Shown: positions 24,554 to 33,966 of the stretch, piece after piece
Layout of the letters: each line of letters opens with the position of its first letter
Numbering within the stretch: the first letter of the stretch is position 1
DNA from: Robiginitalea marina
Lineage (GTDB): Bacteria > Bacteroidota > Bacteroidia > Flavobacteriales > Flavobacteriaceae
Direction: 5' to 3'
NCBI RefSeq assembly: GCF_024006985.1
Contig: NZ_JAMXIB010000005.1
Location: 208,795-272,794, forward strand
Length of the DNA: 64,000 bases
Made by a program: the position numbers and the translations under genes
Notes under the pieces: generated by a model
What the model saw: the letters and a program-made list of their open reading frames with translations, nothing else
Told to the model about the DNA's origin: nothing
Database searches by the model: none

Positions 24554-27100
24554 ATGAGCCAGGTCGAACGACTAAAGGAATTCCAAAGATCGGTACGCAA
24601 CAAGTTCAACGTCTACAACAGCCTGTTTTTGAGTCTCCCCTATACGGAGGGCGAGAATGTGGGGATCCTGATCCCCCTGTTGTTCCAAAAGGCCGACCGG
24701 GGCCTGAAATCGGGCCGGAACCCGAAGGAGATCCTCGACGCCTTTTTTGCCGATTTCACCCAGGCCGGGACGGAAAAGGAGCAGATCGACCTGATGTTCC
24801 GCATCATCCAGTACGTGGAACGCCAGGTGGTGCTTTACGACAGCGTGGAAGATGCAGCCTTCCCCCGGCTGCACCTGCATACCGATTCCCTCTCGATCCG
24901 CGATTATTTCCAGATCGCACGAAAGAACAACCGCTGGGACAAGGTTTCCAAAAAACTCGACACCTTCAGCGCGCGCATCGTCCTGACGGCCCACCCGACC
25001 CAGTTTTACACCCCGGCCGTGCTGGATATCATCGCCGAACTCCGGACGCTGATCCTGGAGAATAAGATCGACCAGATCGACCTCGCCCTGCAGCAACTGG
25101 GCCTGACTTCCCTGATCAACCGCACCAAACCCACCCCCCTGGACGAGGCCCGGAACATCATCCATATGCTCCGGCATGTCTATTACCACGCCGTTGGCGA
25201 TTTGTATGAGCACATCCGGGGAAGCATCGGGAATGAAGCCTATAACAACCCGGACATTATCAAGCTGGGGTTCTGGCCCGGGGGCGACCGGGACGGGAAC
25301 CCCTATGTCACGGCCGACATCACCCGCGATGTGGCCGACGAGCTGCGGACCACCCTGATGAAGTGCTACTACAACGACCTGAAAGCCCTGCACCGAAAAC
25401 TTTCTTTCCGGGGGGTCCAGGGCCCGTTGCAGCAGTTGATGGATAAGCTCTATGTCGCCATGTTCGATAAGCGCAAAACCCTCGCCTATGAGGAAATCCT
25501 CTCCCCCCTGCTCGAGATGCGGAAGACCCTGGTGGAACAGTACCATGGCCTGTACTTAAGGGAACTGGACCGGTTTACCGACCAGGTGCGCCTGTTCAGG
25601 ACACATTTTGCCACCCTCGATATCCGTCAGGACCACCGGGTGCACAAAAAAACGGTGGAGGACATCCTAAGGCGCCACGGGAAGGTACAGGAATCCCTTG
25701 ACGAACTGGCCCCCGAGGCCCTTACCGGGCTCCTGTTACGGGGCGATCTCCGGGCGGTGCCAGGCGAGTATGACGACCCTGTGGTGCGGGATACCCTGGT
25801 CAACATTGCCCAACTGGGGGAACTGCAGGCCAAAAACGGAGAGGACGGCTGTAACCGTTATATCATCAGCAATTCCGAAGATGTGTACTCCGTATTGTTT
25901 GTCTACGGCCTTTTCCGGTGGTGCGGCTGGCCGGGGGACGCAATTCCCTTTGACATCATCCCGCTCTTTGAAACGATGAAGGGGATGGAACGGGCCGAAG
26001 CCATCATGCAGGCCCTTTTCGACCTGCCGGAATACCGGGCCCACCTGCAGGGAAGGGGCGGGGAGCAAACCATGATGCTGGGCTTTTCCGACGGCACCAA
26101 GGATGGCGGCTACCTGAAGGCAAACTGGTCTATTTTCAAAACCAAAGAGGCGCTCTCCAGGGTGTGCCGGAAAAATAAAATCCGGGCGATTTTCTTTGAC
26201 GGGCGGGGCGGCCCCCCTGCGCGCGGGGGCGGCAAGACCCACCGGTTCTATGCCTCCCATACCCGGTCTATAGCGAATCACGAGATCCAGCTCACGATAC
26301 AGGGGCAGACCATCACAAGTACCTATGGGACCCGCGAGCAATTCATGCACAATAGCGAGCAATTGCTTACGGCCGGTCTTTCCAATACCATTTTCGGGAA
26401 GGAAAATGATATTTCGTCATCCTACCGCGACCTGATGGAACAACTTTCGCAAATCAGCTTTGAGAAATACGACGCCCTGAAACGGCACGACAAGTTCATC
26501 CCCTACCTCGAGCATCGCAGTACCCTGAAATTCTACCAGAAGGCCAATATCGGAAGCCGGCCCGGCAAACGGGGTACCAAGGCAAAGCTGGAGCTTTCCG
26601 ACCTGCGGGCCATTTCCTTTGTGGGGTCCTGGAGCCAGCTCAAGCAGAATGTCCCCGGGTATTTCGGCATCGGCACGGCCCTTGAAGCCCTGGCCAAACA
26701 GGGCCGCCTCTCCGACCTGAAACGGATGTACCGGGAAGTGCCTTTTTTCAAAACCCTGATGCTGAACAGCATGATGTCGCTCGCCAAGAGTTATTTTGAA
26801 CTGACCAGTTATATGAAGGATGACCCGGAATTCGGGGATTTTTGGAAGATCCTCTACAGGGAATACCTCCTGTCGCGGAAGATGCTGTTGCAAATCTCGG
26901 GCTATAAGGTGCTTATGGAAGACGAAACCGTATCCCGGGAATCGGTCCGGATCCGGGAAAACATCGTGCTGCCCCTGCTGGTGATCCAGCAATACGCCCT
27001 GCAGAAAATCGCCCGGGGCAGCGAATTTGCCGGACTCTACGAAAAAATCGTGACCCGCTCCCTCTACGGGAACATCAATGCCAGCCGGAACTCTGCCTGA
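24554..27100 (+). CDS. ppc: Phosphoenolpyruvate carboxylase
   Basis: Fixes bicarbonate onto PEP to give oxaloacetate, feeding the TCA cycle. About 848 residues. Recognisable active-site blocks are VLTAHPTQ (usually AHPTE/Q, catalytic His), WPGGDRDGNPYV, GFSDGTKDGGY (usual form GYSDSxKDAG), FDGRGGPPARGGGKTH (usual FHGRGGxxxRGGxP) and STYGTREQ. The protein ends NASRNSA in place of the canonical (Q/R)NTG. The start at 24554 (MSQVERLKEFQ) gives a normal N-terminus; a GTG at 24440 would add 38 unlikely residues. A near-consensus promoter box TTAATTTG lies at 24449-24456. Confidence 0.95.
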   Translation: MSQVERLKEFQRSVRNKFNVYNSLFLSLPYTEGENVGILIPLLFQKADRGLKSGRNPKEILDAFFADFTQAGTEKEQIDLMFRIIQYVERQVVLYDSVEDAAFPRLHLHTDSLSIRDYFQIARKNNRWDKVSKKLDTFSARIVLTAHPTQFYTPAVLDIIAELRTLILENKIDQIDLALQQLGLTSLINRTKPTPLDEARNIIHMLRHVYYHAVGDLYEHIRGSIGNEAYNNPDIIKLGFWPGGDRDGNPYVTADITRDVADELRTTLMKCYYNDLKALHRKLSFRGVQGPLQQLMDKLYVAMFDKRKTLAYEEILSPLLEMRKTLVEQYHGLYLRELDRFTDQVRLFRTHFATLDIRQDHRVHKKTVEDILRRHGKVQESLDELAPEALTGLLLRGDLRAVPGEYDDPVVRDTLVNIAQLGELQAKNGEDGCNRYIISNSEDVYSVLFVYGLFRWCGWPGDAIPFDIIPLFETMKGMERAEAIMQALFDLPEYRAHLQGRGGEQTMMLGFSDGTKDGGYLKANWSIFKTKEALSRVCRKNKIRAIFFDGRGGPPARGGGKTHRFYASHTRSIANHEIQLTIQGQTITSTYGTREQFMHNSEQLLTAGLSNTIFGKENDISSSYRDLMEQLSQISFEKYDALKRHDKFIPYLEHRSTLKFYQKANIGSRPGKRGTKAKLELSDLRAISFVGSWSQLKQNVPGYFGIGTALEALAKQGRLSDLKRMYREVPFFKTLMLNSMMSLAKSYFELTSYMKDDPEFGDFWKILYREYLLSRKMLLQISGYKVLMEDETVSRESVRIRENIVLPLLVIQQYALQKIARGSEFAGLYEKIVTRSLYGNINASRNSA

Positions 27101-27166
27101 GCCCCTTGGCCGATTTTTTGTTGGGGCCGATTTCCGGCCTGAAGTATTGAGGCCTCCCTCCGGAGA

Positions 27167-28666
27167 CTACCCGCCCATGGGGGTCGTCAGGATGGCCTTA
27201 AGGGCATTGAGGCCGTAGGCAACCTGCCCGAGTTCCAGGTTTTCATTCGGGCTGTGCTGGTTGTTGTCGGGGTTAACCAGCGGGAGGATAAAGGCCGGGA
27301 TCTTCAGGGCATTGATGAATGGGGCGATGGGAACGGTGCCCCCCATGATCCGTATCTGTACCACAGGGGTTTCGAAGGTGCCGTTGAGGGTACGTACCAG
27401 GTGTTGCCCGAAGGGGTTGTCCAGGGGGGTTCGGAAGGCGTCGGTAACGCTGCCTTCTTCCACCGTGATCCACTTATCATAAGCGGCGCGCATTTCCGGG
27501 GTGGGGATGGAATCCGCGATGCGGTACCCCTGTGCCTCGATATGTTTTCTCACCAGGTTTTTAAGCCGCGTCCCGTCGGTTTCGGGCACCAGCCTGAGGT
27601 CGAGTTCGGCCGTGGCCGTGGCCGGGACGATGGTCCGCGCCTCAGGGCCAATCCAGGCGGAACCCAGGCCGCGGATGTTCAGGGAGGGGTACTGGAGCGC
27701 TTCCTGGTAGAAGGCCCCCACCCGCTCTGGTTGCCTTATCTGGAGCATGGCATGTATCGCTGCCGGGTCGTCCGGGACGGCGCGCAGCACCTCCCGGTCC
27801 GACTCTGAAAGGGCAATGCCGTCGTAATAGCCGGGGATAACCACCTTCCCATCTTCGTCCTTCATACTGGCCAGCAGGGTGGCCAGCCTGAAGGCGGGGT
27901 TGGGGGCGTAGTTCCCGTAGTGACCGCTATGCTGGGGCCTTACGGGCCCGTAGGTGGTCAGGGTCATGCTGGTAATCCCCCGGCATCCGTACACCACGGT
28001 GGGCAGGCCGGAGACATGGACCGGGCCGTCGGAAATCAGGAGGTAATCGGCCTCCAGCAATTCCCGGTATTGCTGTACCGCTTTGGGCAGGGGTTTGCTG
28101 CTTTTTTCCTCTTCCCCGTCAAGGATCACCTTTATGTTGTAGGAGAGCTCTTTCCCCGTTTTGCGGAGCAGGTCGATGGTGTTGAGGAACATCACGATAG
28201 GGCCCTTATCGTCGGAGGTGGAACGCCCGTAAAGCCTCCAGTGGGCGGGGATGGAATCGTTCAGGGCCGAAAAGGGGAGGGTTTCCCAGCGCCCGTCCCG
28301 CGGGGCCTTCAGGACTGCCTTGTACGGATCTGGCTGGTCCCATTTGGAAGGGTCCACCGACTGGCCGTCGAAGTGCATGTAGAACAGCAGGGTGGGTTTT
28401 CCCTCCTTTAGGGGCAGGGCCGCAAAAAACAGGGGTTGGCCCTCGGTGGGGAGTACCGAGGTATTGAACCCCCTTTCGCTGAACTTCGCAGTGAGCCAGC
28501 GCAGGTTTCGCTCAATATCCGAGGACACCAGGGCATCGTTGGGCAGGGCCACGAACTCGACCAGTTCATCAATGGTGTGGCGCACCTGGGCGGTAAAAAT
28601 GGCGTCCTCCTGGGCTTTGACCAGGGTGCCGGAAAACAGCAGGAAGAAAAAAAGGAAATTGCGCAT
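27167..28666 (-). CDS. Secreted M20-family metallopeptidase
   Basis: A 499-residue exported peptidase. Signal peptide MRNFLFFFLLFSGTLVKAQ (cut after AQ likely). The M20 catalytic core shows LFYMHFDGQSVDP (first zinc His and Asp), GRSTSDDKGPIVMFL (bridging Asp), and VILDGEEEKSS (general base and ligand Glu). The insert domain (about 205-380) is the usual dimerisation domain, and VVQIRIMGGTVPIAPF precedes the C-terminal His in NQHSPNE. Likely cleaves di- or short peptides in the periplasm; the exact substrate is unknown. Monocistronic, convergent with ppc. Confidence 0.93.
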   Translation of the reverse strand: MRNFLFFFLLFSGTLVKAQEDAIFTAQVRHTIDELVEFVALPNDALVSSDIERNLRWLTAKFSERGFNTSVLPTEGQPLFFAALPLKEGKPTLLFYMHFDGQSVDPSKWDQPDPYKAVLKAPRDGRWETLPFSALNDSIPAHWRLYGRSTSDDKGPIVMFLNTIDLLRKTGKELSYNIKVILDGEEEKSSKPLPKAVQQYRELLEADYLLISDGPVHVSGLPTVVYGCRGITSMTLTTYGPVRPQHSGHYGNYAPNPAFRLATLLASMKDEDGKVVIPGYYDGIALSESDREVLRAVPDDPAAIHAMLQIRQPERVGAFYQEALQYPSLNIRGLGSAWIGPEARTIVPATATAELDLRLVPETDGTRLKNLVRKHIEAQGYRIADSIPTPEMRAAYDKWITVEEGSVTDAFRTPLDNPFGQHLVRTLNGTFETPVVQIRIMGGTVPIAPFINALKIPAFILPLVNPDNNQHSPNENLELGQVAYGLNALKAILTTPMGG

Positions 28667-28738
28667 GGGCTGGCTTTTGTCGGCTAAAGCTAAAGAATTT
28701 CCCGCATAAAACCGCTGTGGGGGAATGTCCTTTGCCCC

Positions 28739-28960
28739 TTAACGGCTGGCCCCGAGCTTCTTCCCCAGCAGGCGCAGCAGCAAGATCCAGGGCAGCCCGT
28801 GGAACGCCACATCGAACCAGTCCATAACCCCCATGCCCCGGGCCCCGCCCAGGATCCAGCGCAATTTGCCCCATAAGTGGGGTTCCGGGAAGTAGGGGGC
28901 CAGCCCCAGGGTGAGGCAGAGGAAAATCACGATCCTCCAGTCATCGATTACGGATTTCAT
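28739..28960 (-). CDS. Small conserved membrane protein at the end of the trp operon
   Basis: A 73-residue protein with two hydrophobic segments (about residues 8-26, WRIVIFLCLTLGLAPYFP, and 49-66, DVAFHGLPWILLLRLLGKK) joined by GKLRWILGGARGMGVMDW. I recall very similar short proteins in other Flavobacteriaceae, often labelled as transporter fragments without support; the function is unknown. The ATG overlaps the trpA stop (ATGA), so it is translated together with the tryptophan genes and is therefore likely a real gene. Confidence 0.75.
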   Translation of the reverse strand: MKSVIDDWRIVIFLCLTLGLAPYFPEPHLWGKLRWILGGARGMGVMDWFDVAFHGLPWILLLRLLGKKLGASR

Positions 28961-29748
28961 GGGCGGATTTTTTTAATAAAGGATGGGATCGCTGCTACCC
29001 CGTGGGCGGAAAGCTCCCTGATGAAGGCCGAACCGATGATGGCCCCTTTTGCATGGGCGGTTGCCTGGCCAAAGGTATGGGCGTTGCTGATGCCAAACCC
29101 CACGATCCTGGGGTTTTTGAGGTCCATGGCCGCAATGCGCCGGAAGTACTCCTGCTGGGCCGGGTCAAAACCTTCCCGGGCCCCGGTGGTACTGGCACTG
29201 CTGACCATGTAGATAAAGGCATCCGAGGCGTCATCGATTTGCCGGATCCGCGCCTGGGAGGTTTGGGGGGTGATCAGGAAAATCATTTTCAGCCCGTACC
29301 GTTCCAGGATTTCGCGGTATTCCCGCTGGTAGATTTCCAGGGGGAGGTCGGGCAGGATCAGCCCGTCGATCCCCGTTTCGGCACATTGTTTACAGAAGGC
29401 TTCGACCCCGTACTGCAACACGGGGTTGAAATAACCCATCAGGATCAGGGGCACGTGGATTTCCCTGCGTACCCCTTTGAGTTGTTCAAAAAGGCGGGCG
29501 GTCGTCATGCCATTTTTCAGGGCAGCCGTGGAGCTTTCCTGTATGGTGGGGCCGTCGGCCAGGGGGTCGCTGAAGGGCAGGCCGATCTCGATCATGTCGA
29601 CCCCGCTTTCCTGTAATCGGCGCAGGACGGGAAGCGTATCTTCCAGGGCCGGATACCCCGCCGTGAAATAAATGGATAGCAGGGGCCCTTCCTTGCCGAG
29701 GGCTCCTTTGATCCGGTCCGTGCCGCGGGTAGTGGTTTGGTTTGCCAT
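28957..29748 (-). CDS. trpA: Tryptophan synthase alpha chain
   Basis: Cleaves indole-3-glycerol phosphate to indole and glyceraldehyde 3-phosphate within the alpha2-beta2 complex. A 263-residue TIM barrel with the catalytic Glu in DMIEIGLPFSDPLADGP and Asp in GLILPDLPLE, and the phosphate loop STTGAREGF. It begins 3 bp after the trpB stop and is the last enzyme gene of the operon. Confidence 0.98.
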   Translation of the reverse strand: MANQTTTRGTDRIKGALGKEGPLLSIYFTAGYPALEDTLPVLRRLQESGVDMIEIGLPFSDPLADGPTIQESSTAALKNGMTTARLFEQLKGVRREIHVPLILMGYFNPVLQYGVEAFCKQCAETGIDGLILPDLPLEIYQREYREILERYGLKMIFLITPQTSQARIRQIDDASDAFIYMVSSASTTGAREGFDPAQQEYFRRIAAMDLKNPRIVGFGISNAHTFGQATAHAKGAIIGSAFIRELSAHGVAAIPSFIKKIRP

Positions 29749-29751
29749 GGC

Positions 29752-30936
29752 TTACAGGTTGAAATAGTCGATGTAGGTTTGTAAATCCTTGTCGCCCCGG
29801 CCCGAGAGGTTGATCACCACCACGTCCTGCGGGCCGAAGGGCCGCTTCTCCAGTACGGCAAAGGCGTGGGAGGTCTCAATAGCCGGGATGATTCCTTCCA
29901 GGGCGGCCAGGCGCCGCCCTGCTTCCATAGCCTCGGCATCGGTGATGGAGTGGAATTCCCCCCTTCCGGAAGCGTAGAGGTGGGCGTGCATGGGGCCAAT
30001 TCCCGGATAATCCAGCCCGGCCGAAATCGAATAGGGTTCGGTGATTTGCCCGTCAGCGGTCTGCATCAGCAGGGTTTTGCTCCCGTGGATGATCCCCACC
30101 CGGCCCAGGGCCGAGGTGGCCGCGCTTTCCCCGGTATGCACCCCTTTCCCGGCAGCCTCCACTGCGATAATCCCCACTTCTTCCCGGTCCAGGTAGTGGT
30201 AATATGCCCCGGCCGCATTGCTGCCGCCCCCCACACAGGCGATCAGGTAGTCGGGGGCATCCCGGCCTTCCTTTTCAAGCAGTTGTGCCCCGATTTCTTC
30301 CGAAATGACGGCCTGGAACCGCGCCACCATGTCGGGGTAGGGATGGGGCCCCACTACCGAGCCAATGATGTAATGGGTGTCTTCGGGGTTGTTGATCCAG
30401 TCGCGGATGGCTTCGTTGGTGGCATCCTTCAGGGTGCGGCTGCCCGACCGGGCGGGGCGCACCTCAGCCCCGAGGAGTTTCATCCGGGCCACGTTGGGGG
30501 CCTGGCGCGCTATGTCAACTTCCCCCATATAGACCACGCAGGGCAGGCCCATCAGCGCACAAACGGTAGCAGTGGCCACCCCGTGCTGCCCGGCTCCGGT
30601 TTCCGCGATGATCCGCTTTTTGCCCAGCCTGCGGGCCAGCAGGATCTGGCCAATGGTGTTATTCACCTTATGGGCCCCGGTATGGCAGAGATCTTCCCGT
30701 TTCAGGTAAATCCGGCACCCGAAGCGTTCCGACAGCCTGCCGGCAAAGTAAAGGGGGGTGGGCCGCCCCACGTAATCGCGGAGCAGGTGATGGAATTCCT
30801 CACTAAAACCGGGATCGGCCATAATCTCCAGATAGCAGTTTCTGAGTTCCTCCACATTGGGGTAAAGCATTTCAGGGATAAAGGCCCCCCCGAAGGCGCC
30901 GTAAAACCCGTTTTCATCCACTTGGTACGTTTTCAT
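29752..30936 (-). CDS. trpB: Tryptophan synthase beta chain
   Basis: PLP enzyme that condenses indole with L-serine to tryptophan. About 394 residues from [20 protein letters not shown]. The PLP lysine lies in [20 protein letters not shown], the substrate-carboxylate loop in [13 protein letters not shown], and the cofactor-phosphate loop in [10 protein letters not shown]. The ATG overlaps the trpF stop (ATGA), which rules out the longer frame beginning at 30987. Confidence 0.98.
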   Translation of the reverse strand: MKTYQVDENGFYGAFGGAFIPEMLYPNVEELRNCYLEIMADPGFSEEFHHLLRDYVGRPTPLYFAGRLSERFGCRIYLKREDLCHTGAHKVNNTIGQILLARRLGKKRIIAETGAGQHGVATATVCALMGLPCVVYMGEVDIARQAPNVARMKLLGAEVRPARSGSRTLKDATNEAIRDWINNPEDTHYIIGSVVGPHPYPDMVARFQAVISEEIGAQLLEKEGRDAPDYLIACVGGGSNAAGAYYHYLDREEVGIIAVEAAGKGVHTGESAATSALGRVGIIHGSKTLLMQTADGQITEPYSISAGLDYPGIGPMHAHLYASGRGEFHSITDAEAMEAGRRLAALEGIIPAIETSHAFAVLEKRPFGPQDVVVINLSGRGDKDLQTYIDYFNL

Positions 30937-31604
30937 AGCTTTTTTTTGTATTTCGTTGTTGTGTCCTCCCCGGGCCCGGAGGTCCAAAAAGGACTTTCCA
31001 TAAAGGCCCTCAGGGTTTCGGGGTCCTTCTCCCCGGGCCGGATCTCAAAGCGGCTGTTCACGTCCACGGCATGGCAATAACGCCCAGCGGGGTGCCGCAG
31101 GAATTCCCCAAGTTTGGCGGTGTCAGACAATCCGATACCCCCGCTCAGGAAAAAAAGCTTTTCAAAGGGATACGCTTCCAGCAACCCCCAGTCAAAAGCC
31201 ACCCCATTGCCCCCGGGCAGGGGACCCCGGGTGTCGAAGAGGAAAAAATCGCAGCAGGGCAGGTAGGCCTCCAGGGGGGCGAAATCGAAGCCCGGCCCCA
31301 GGGCGAAAGCCTTGATCAGTTCCTTTTCCCCAAGCCTTAGCTTCAGGGTGTTGCAATATTCGGGCGATTCTTCCCCATGGAGCTGCACGGCATCCAGCTC
31401 CAGGGCAGCGGTCCGCTCCAGGAGGGTCGCCGGGGGTGCATCCACAAAAACCCCAACGCGCCGGATCCCTTCGGGCAGTTGTGGCAGGGAGGACGCCCCG
31501 AAATACCGGGCACTGCCTTCCCAAAGGATAAAGCCCAGGTAGTCGGGTCCCAGGGCCGCCACCTGGGCCGTGTTGTGTTTCATGCCACAGACTTTCAGTT
31601 TCAC
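30933..31604 (-). CDS. trpF: Phosphoribosylanthranilate isomerase
   Basis: Amadori isomerase of tryptophan synthesis, a 223-residue TIM barrel. The catalytic Cys is in KVCGMK at residues 5-9, with [23 protein letters not shown] and the Asp in FFLFDTRG as further marks; the phosphate-binding segments are FFLSGGIG and [10 protein letters not shown]. It overlaps trpC at its start and trpB at its end by 4 bp each. It is a separate gene and not fused to trpC. Confidence 0.96.
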   Translation of the reverse strand: MKLKVCGMKHNTAQVAALGPDYLGFILWEGSARYFGASSLPQLPEGIRRVGVFVDAPPATLLERTAALELDAVQLHGEESPEYCNTLKLRLGEKELIKAFALGPGFDFAPLEAYLPCCDFFLFDTRGPLPGGNGVAFDWGLLEAYPFEKLFFLSGGIGLSDTAKLGEFLRHPAGRYCHAVDVNSRFEIRPGEKDPETLRAFMESPFWTSGPGEDTTTKYKKKL

Positions 31605-32386
31605 GGTTCCAGGGTTTTGACGAATTCAGCCAAAGCAGCCCCGGGGTCGGGCTGCTTCATAAACGATTCCCCCATCAGGAAGCCCTGGTAGCCGAGCTGC
31701 TGCAATTCCCGAAGCTGGGCCGGGTGGCCCAGGCCACTTTCGGAAACCCTGCCCACTTCCGCGGGGATCAGGGAAATCAGCTCCCGGCTGGTGTCGAGGC
31801 TTACTTCAAAGGTCTTCAGGTTGCGGTTGTTCACCCCGATCAGGTCGGCGCCCCCTTCGAGGGATCGCTCGAGCTCTTCCCGGTCATGCACTTCGAGCAG
31901 TACTTCCATCCCCAGGGCGTGCGCTTCCCCGCAGAGTTCCCGGATTTGTCCCGGGTCGAGGACCGCCGCGATCAGCAGGATGGCATCTGCCCCATAAGCC
32001 CTGGCTTCCAGGACCTGATACGGGTTGATGATGAATTCCTTGCGCAGCAGCGGAAGCTCGGTACTGGCGCGGGCAAGGAGGAGATCGTCGAGGGACCCCC
32101 CGAAATATTTTCCGTCCGTCAGCACGGAAATGGCTGCAGCGCCACCCCGCTCGTACCCTTTTACCACGGTTTCCACGCTGCAGCCCTGGTTGATCACCGC
32201 CCGGGAAGGCGAACGCCGCTTGTGTTCCGCAATAATCCCCGATGGCCTCTGGCCGAGGGAGGCGACCAGGGAGCGCGGGTTGCGCTCCATCAACCGGCAG
32301 GCCTCCAGTTGCCCCGTCGGGACCACTGCCTTCCTGAGCGCCACCTCTGCCCTTTTGTCCCTGATGATTTGTTCCAGGATGTTCAT
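31601..32386 (-). CDS. trpC: Indole-3-glycerol phosphate synthase
   Basis: Ring-closing enzyme of the pathway, 261 residues from MNILEQIIRDKRAEVALRK. Conserved parts: AEHKRRSPSRAVI (catalytic Lys of KRxSPS), AISVLTDGKYFGGSLDDL, LLRKEFIINPYQ, LLIAAVL, IGVNNRNLKTFEV and VSESGLG. I start at 32386, 10 bp after the trpD stop; the frame stays open upstream across trpD but this start gives the family N-terminus. Confidence 0.97.
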   Translation of the reverse strand: MNILEQIIRDKRAEVALRKAVVPTGQLEACRLMERNPRSLVASLGQRPSGIIAEHKRRSPSRAVINQGCSVETVVKGYERGGAAAISVLTDGKYFGGSLDDLLLARASTELPLLRKEFIINPYQVLEARAYGADAILLIAAVLDPGQIRELCGEAHALGMEVLLEVHDREELERSLEGGADLIGVNNRNLKTFEVSLDTSRELISLIPAEVGRVSESGLGHPAQLRELQQLGYQGFLMGESFMKQPDPGAALAEFVKTLEP

Positions 32387-32396
32387 GGGTTGTTTT

Positions 32397-33398
32397 TTAA
32401 GGGTTGTCGGTACTGAGGGTTTGCAACTCCCGGAATGCCGCAAGGGCCCGGCCACTGGCCAGGGCTTCCCGGGCCCTGTCGGCCCCTTCCCTGGCCGGGC
32501 ACCCCGTGGCGGTCGAAATGGCCATGCCTGCGTTGGCGCACACCACCGCCTGTTGAGCCTCTGTCCCCCTGCCCTGGAGTACCGAAAGGAAAATTCGGGC
32601 GGCTTCCTCCACGCTCTCCCCCCCGTAAATGGCAGCAGGTTCCAGGGCCTGCAGCCCGAAATCCTCCGGGTGCAGCACCGCCTCCAGGGAATTCCCGAAA
32701 ACTTTGGTAGGCCCGGTGAGGGAGATTTCGTCGTACCCGTCCAGCCCGTGGAGGATGCTGTAGGTCTTGTCCGTATTCTGGTAGAGGTATCCGTACATGC
32801 GCGCCAGTTCCAGGTTAAAGACCCCAACCATTTGCAGCCTCGGAAAGGCAGGGTTCACCATGGGGCCCAGCATGTTGAAGAAGGTTTTCACCCCGAGCTC
32901 GCGCCGTATCGGGGCCACCTGTTTCATGGCCGGGTGGAAAAGGGGGGCGTGCAGGACGCAGATGCCGGCCCGGTCGAGGCAGCGTTTTAAAAAATCTGCC
33001 TCTGCGGAAAACCGGATTCCCAGGAACTCCAGTACATTGCTGCTGCCGCAGGCGGAAGAAACCCCGTAATTTCCGTGCTTGGCCACGGGCACGCCGGCCC
33101 CGGCACAGACAAAGGAGGCAAGGGTGGAAATATTGAAGGTGTTTTTGCCATCCCCCCCGGTCCCGCAAAGGTCAATGGGGTCGAATTCCGAAAGGTCCAC
33201 GGCGTGGCAGAGCTCCAGGAGGGCATCCCGGAAGCCTTCCAGTTCCCCGGTGGCCACGCTGCGCATCATATATACGGTCAGGAAGGCAGCCATCTCGCTG
33301 GGGTTATAGCTCCCGGTAGCCATCCGGATCATGACCTGCCGGGACTCTTCCCGGCTGAGCAACTGGTGGCCGATCAGTTTGTTCAGGATATCTTTCAT
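32397..33398 (-). CDS. trpD: Anthranilate phosphoribosyltransferase
   Basis: Joins anthranilate to PRPP. A 333-residue protein with the PRPP loop DLCGTGGDGKNTFNIST, the segment VAKHGNYGVSSACGSSNVLE (compare KHGNRxxSSxxGSADxLE), and the magnesium pair Asp-Glu in GYDEIS. It overlaps trpG by 4 bp. It is a stand-alone trpD, not fused to the glutamine amidotransferase. Confidence 0.97.
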   Translation of the reverse strand: MKDILNKLIGHQLLSREESRQVMIRMATGSYNPSEMAAFLTVYMMRSVATGELEGFRDALLELCHAVDLSEFDPIDLCGTGGDGKNTFNISTLASFVCAGAGVPVAKHGNYGVSSACGSSNVLEFLGIRFSAEADFLKRCLDRAGICVLHAPLFHPAMKQVAPIRRELGVKTFFNMLGPMVNPAFPRLQMVGVFNLELARMYGYLYQNTDKTYSILHGLDGYDEISLTGPTKVFGNSLEAVLHPEDFGLQALEPAAIYGGESVEEAARIFLSVLQGRGTEAQQAVVCANAGMAISTATGCPAREGADRAREALASGRALAAFRELQTLSTDNP

Positions 33399-33964
33399 TC
33401 CGTTTCGTTTAGCCAGTTGGAAAGGATTTGTTTTCCCTGGGGGGTCAGTACTGATTCGGGATGGTACTGCACGGCATGCACATTGTAATCCCGGTGGCGG
33501 AGCGACATGACCTCCCCTTGCCTGTCACGGGCCGTAACCTCCAGGCAGGGGGGCAGATCGGGATGCACTACCCAGGAATGGTAACGACCCACCTCGATTT
33601 CTTCGGGCAGCCCGCGGTACAGGACCTCATCCCCTAAGAGCCGGATTTGGGTGGCCACCCCGTGGTAGACCTGTTGCAGGTTCACCAGGCGCCCACCGAA
33701 GACCTCGGCGATAGCCTGTTGGCCCAGGCAGACCCCGAAAATCCGTTTATCCGGGGCAAACTTCCTGATGATTTCCTTCAGCAGCCCGGCTTCATCTGGG
33801 ATTCCCGGGCCGGGTGACAGTACAAGGTGGTCGAAGCCGGCCACCTCCTCCAGGCCGATCCGGTCATTCCGGCGGACGGTTACCCCAGCCCCCAGTTCCT
33901 CCAGAAGGTGGACCAGGTTGTACGTAAAACTGTCGTAATTGTCGATGACCAGGACCTTTTTCAT
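33395..33964 (-). CDS. trpG: Anthranilate synthase glutamine amidotransferase subunit
   Basis: Supplies ammonia from glutamine to TrpE. A 189-residue class I amidotransferase: LSPGPGIPDEAG, nucleophilic Cys in GVCLGQQAIAEVFGG, and the His-Glu pair in VQYHPESVLTPQG. It starts 2 bp after trpE. Because no folate gene is near, it should serve tryptophan synthesis, although trpG-type subunits sometimes also serve PabB. Confidence 0.96.
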   Translation of the reverse strand: MKKVLVIDNYDSFTYNLVHLLEELGAGVTVRRNDRIGLEEVAGFDHLVLSPGPGIPDEAGLLKEIIRKFAPDKRIFGVCLGQQAIAEVFGGRLVNLQQVYHGVATQIRLLGDEVLYRGLPEEIEVGRYHSWVVHPDLPPCLEVTARDRQGEVMSLRHRDYNVHAVQYHPESVLTPQGKQILSNWLNETE

Positions 33965-33966
33965 GA

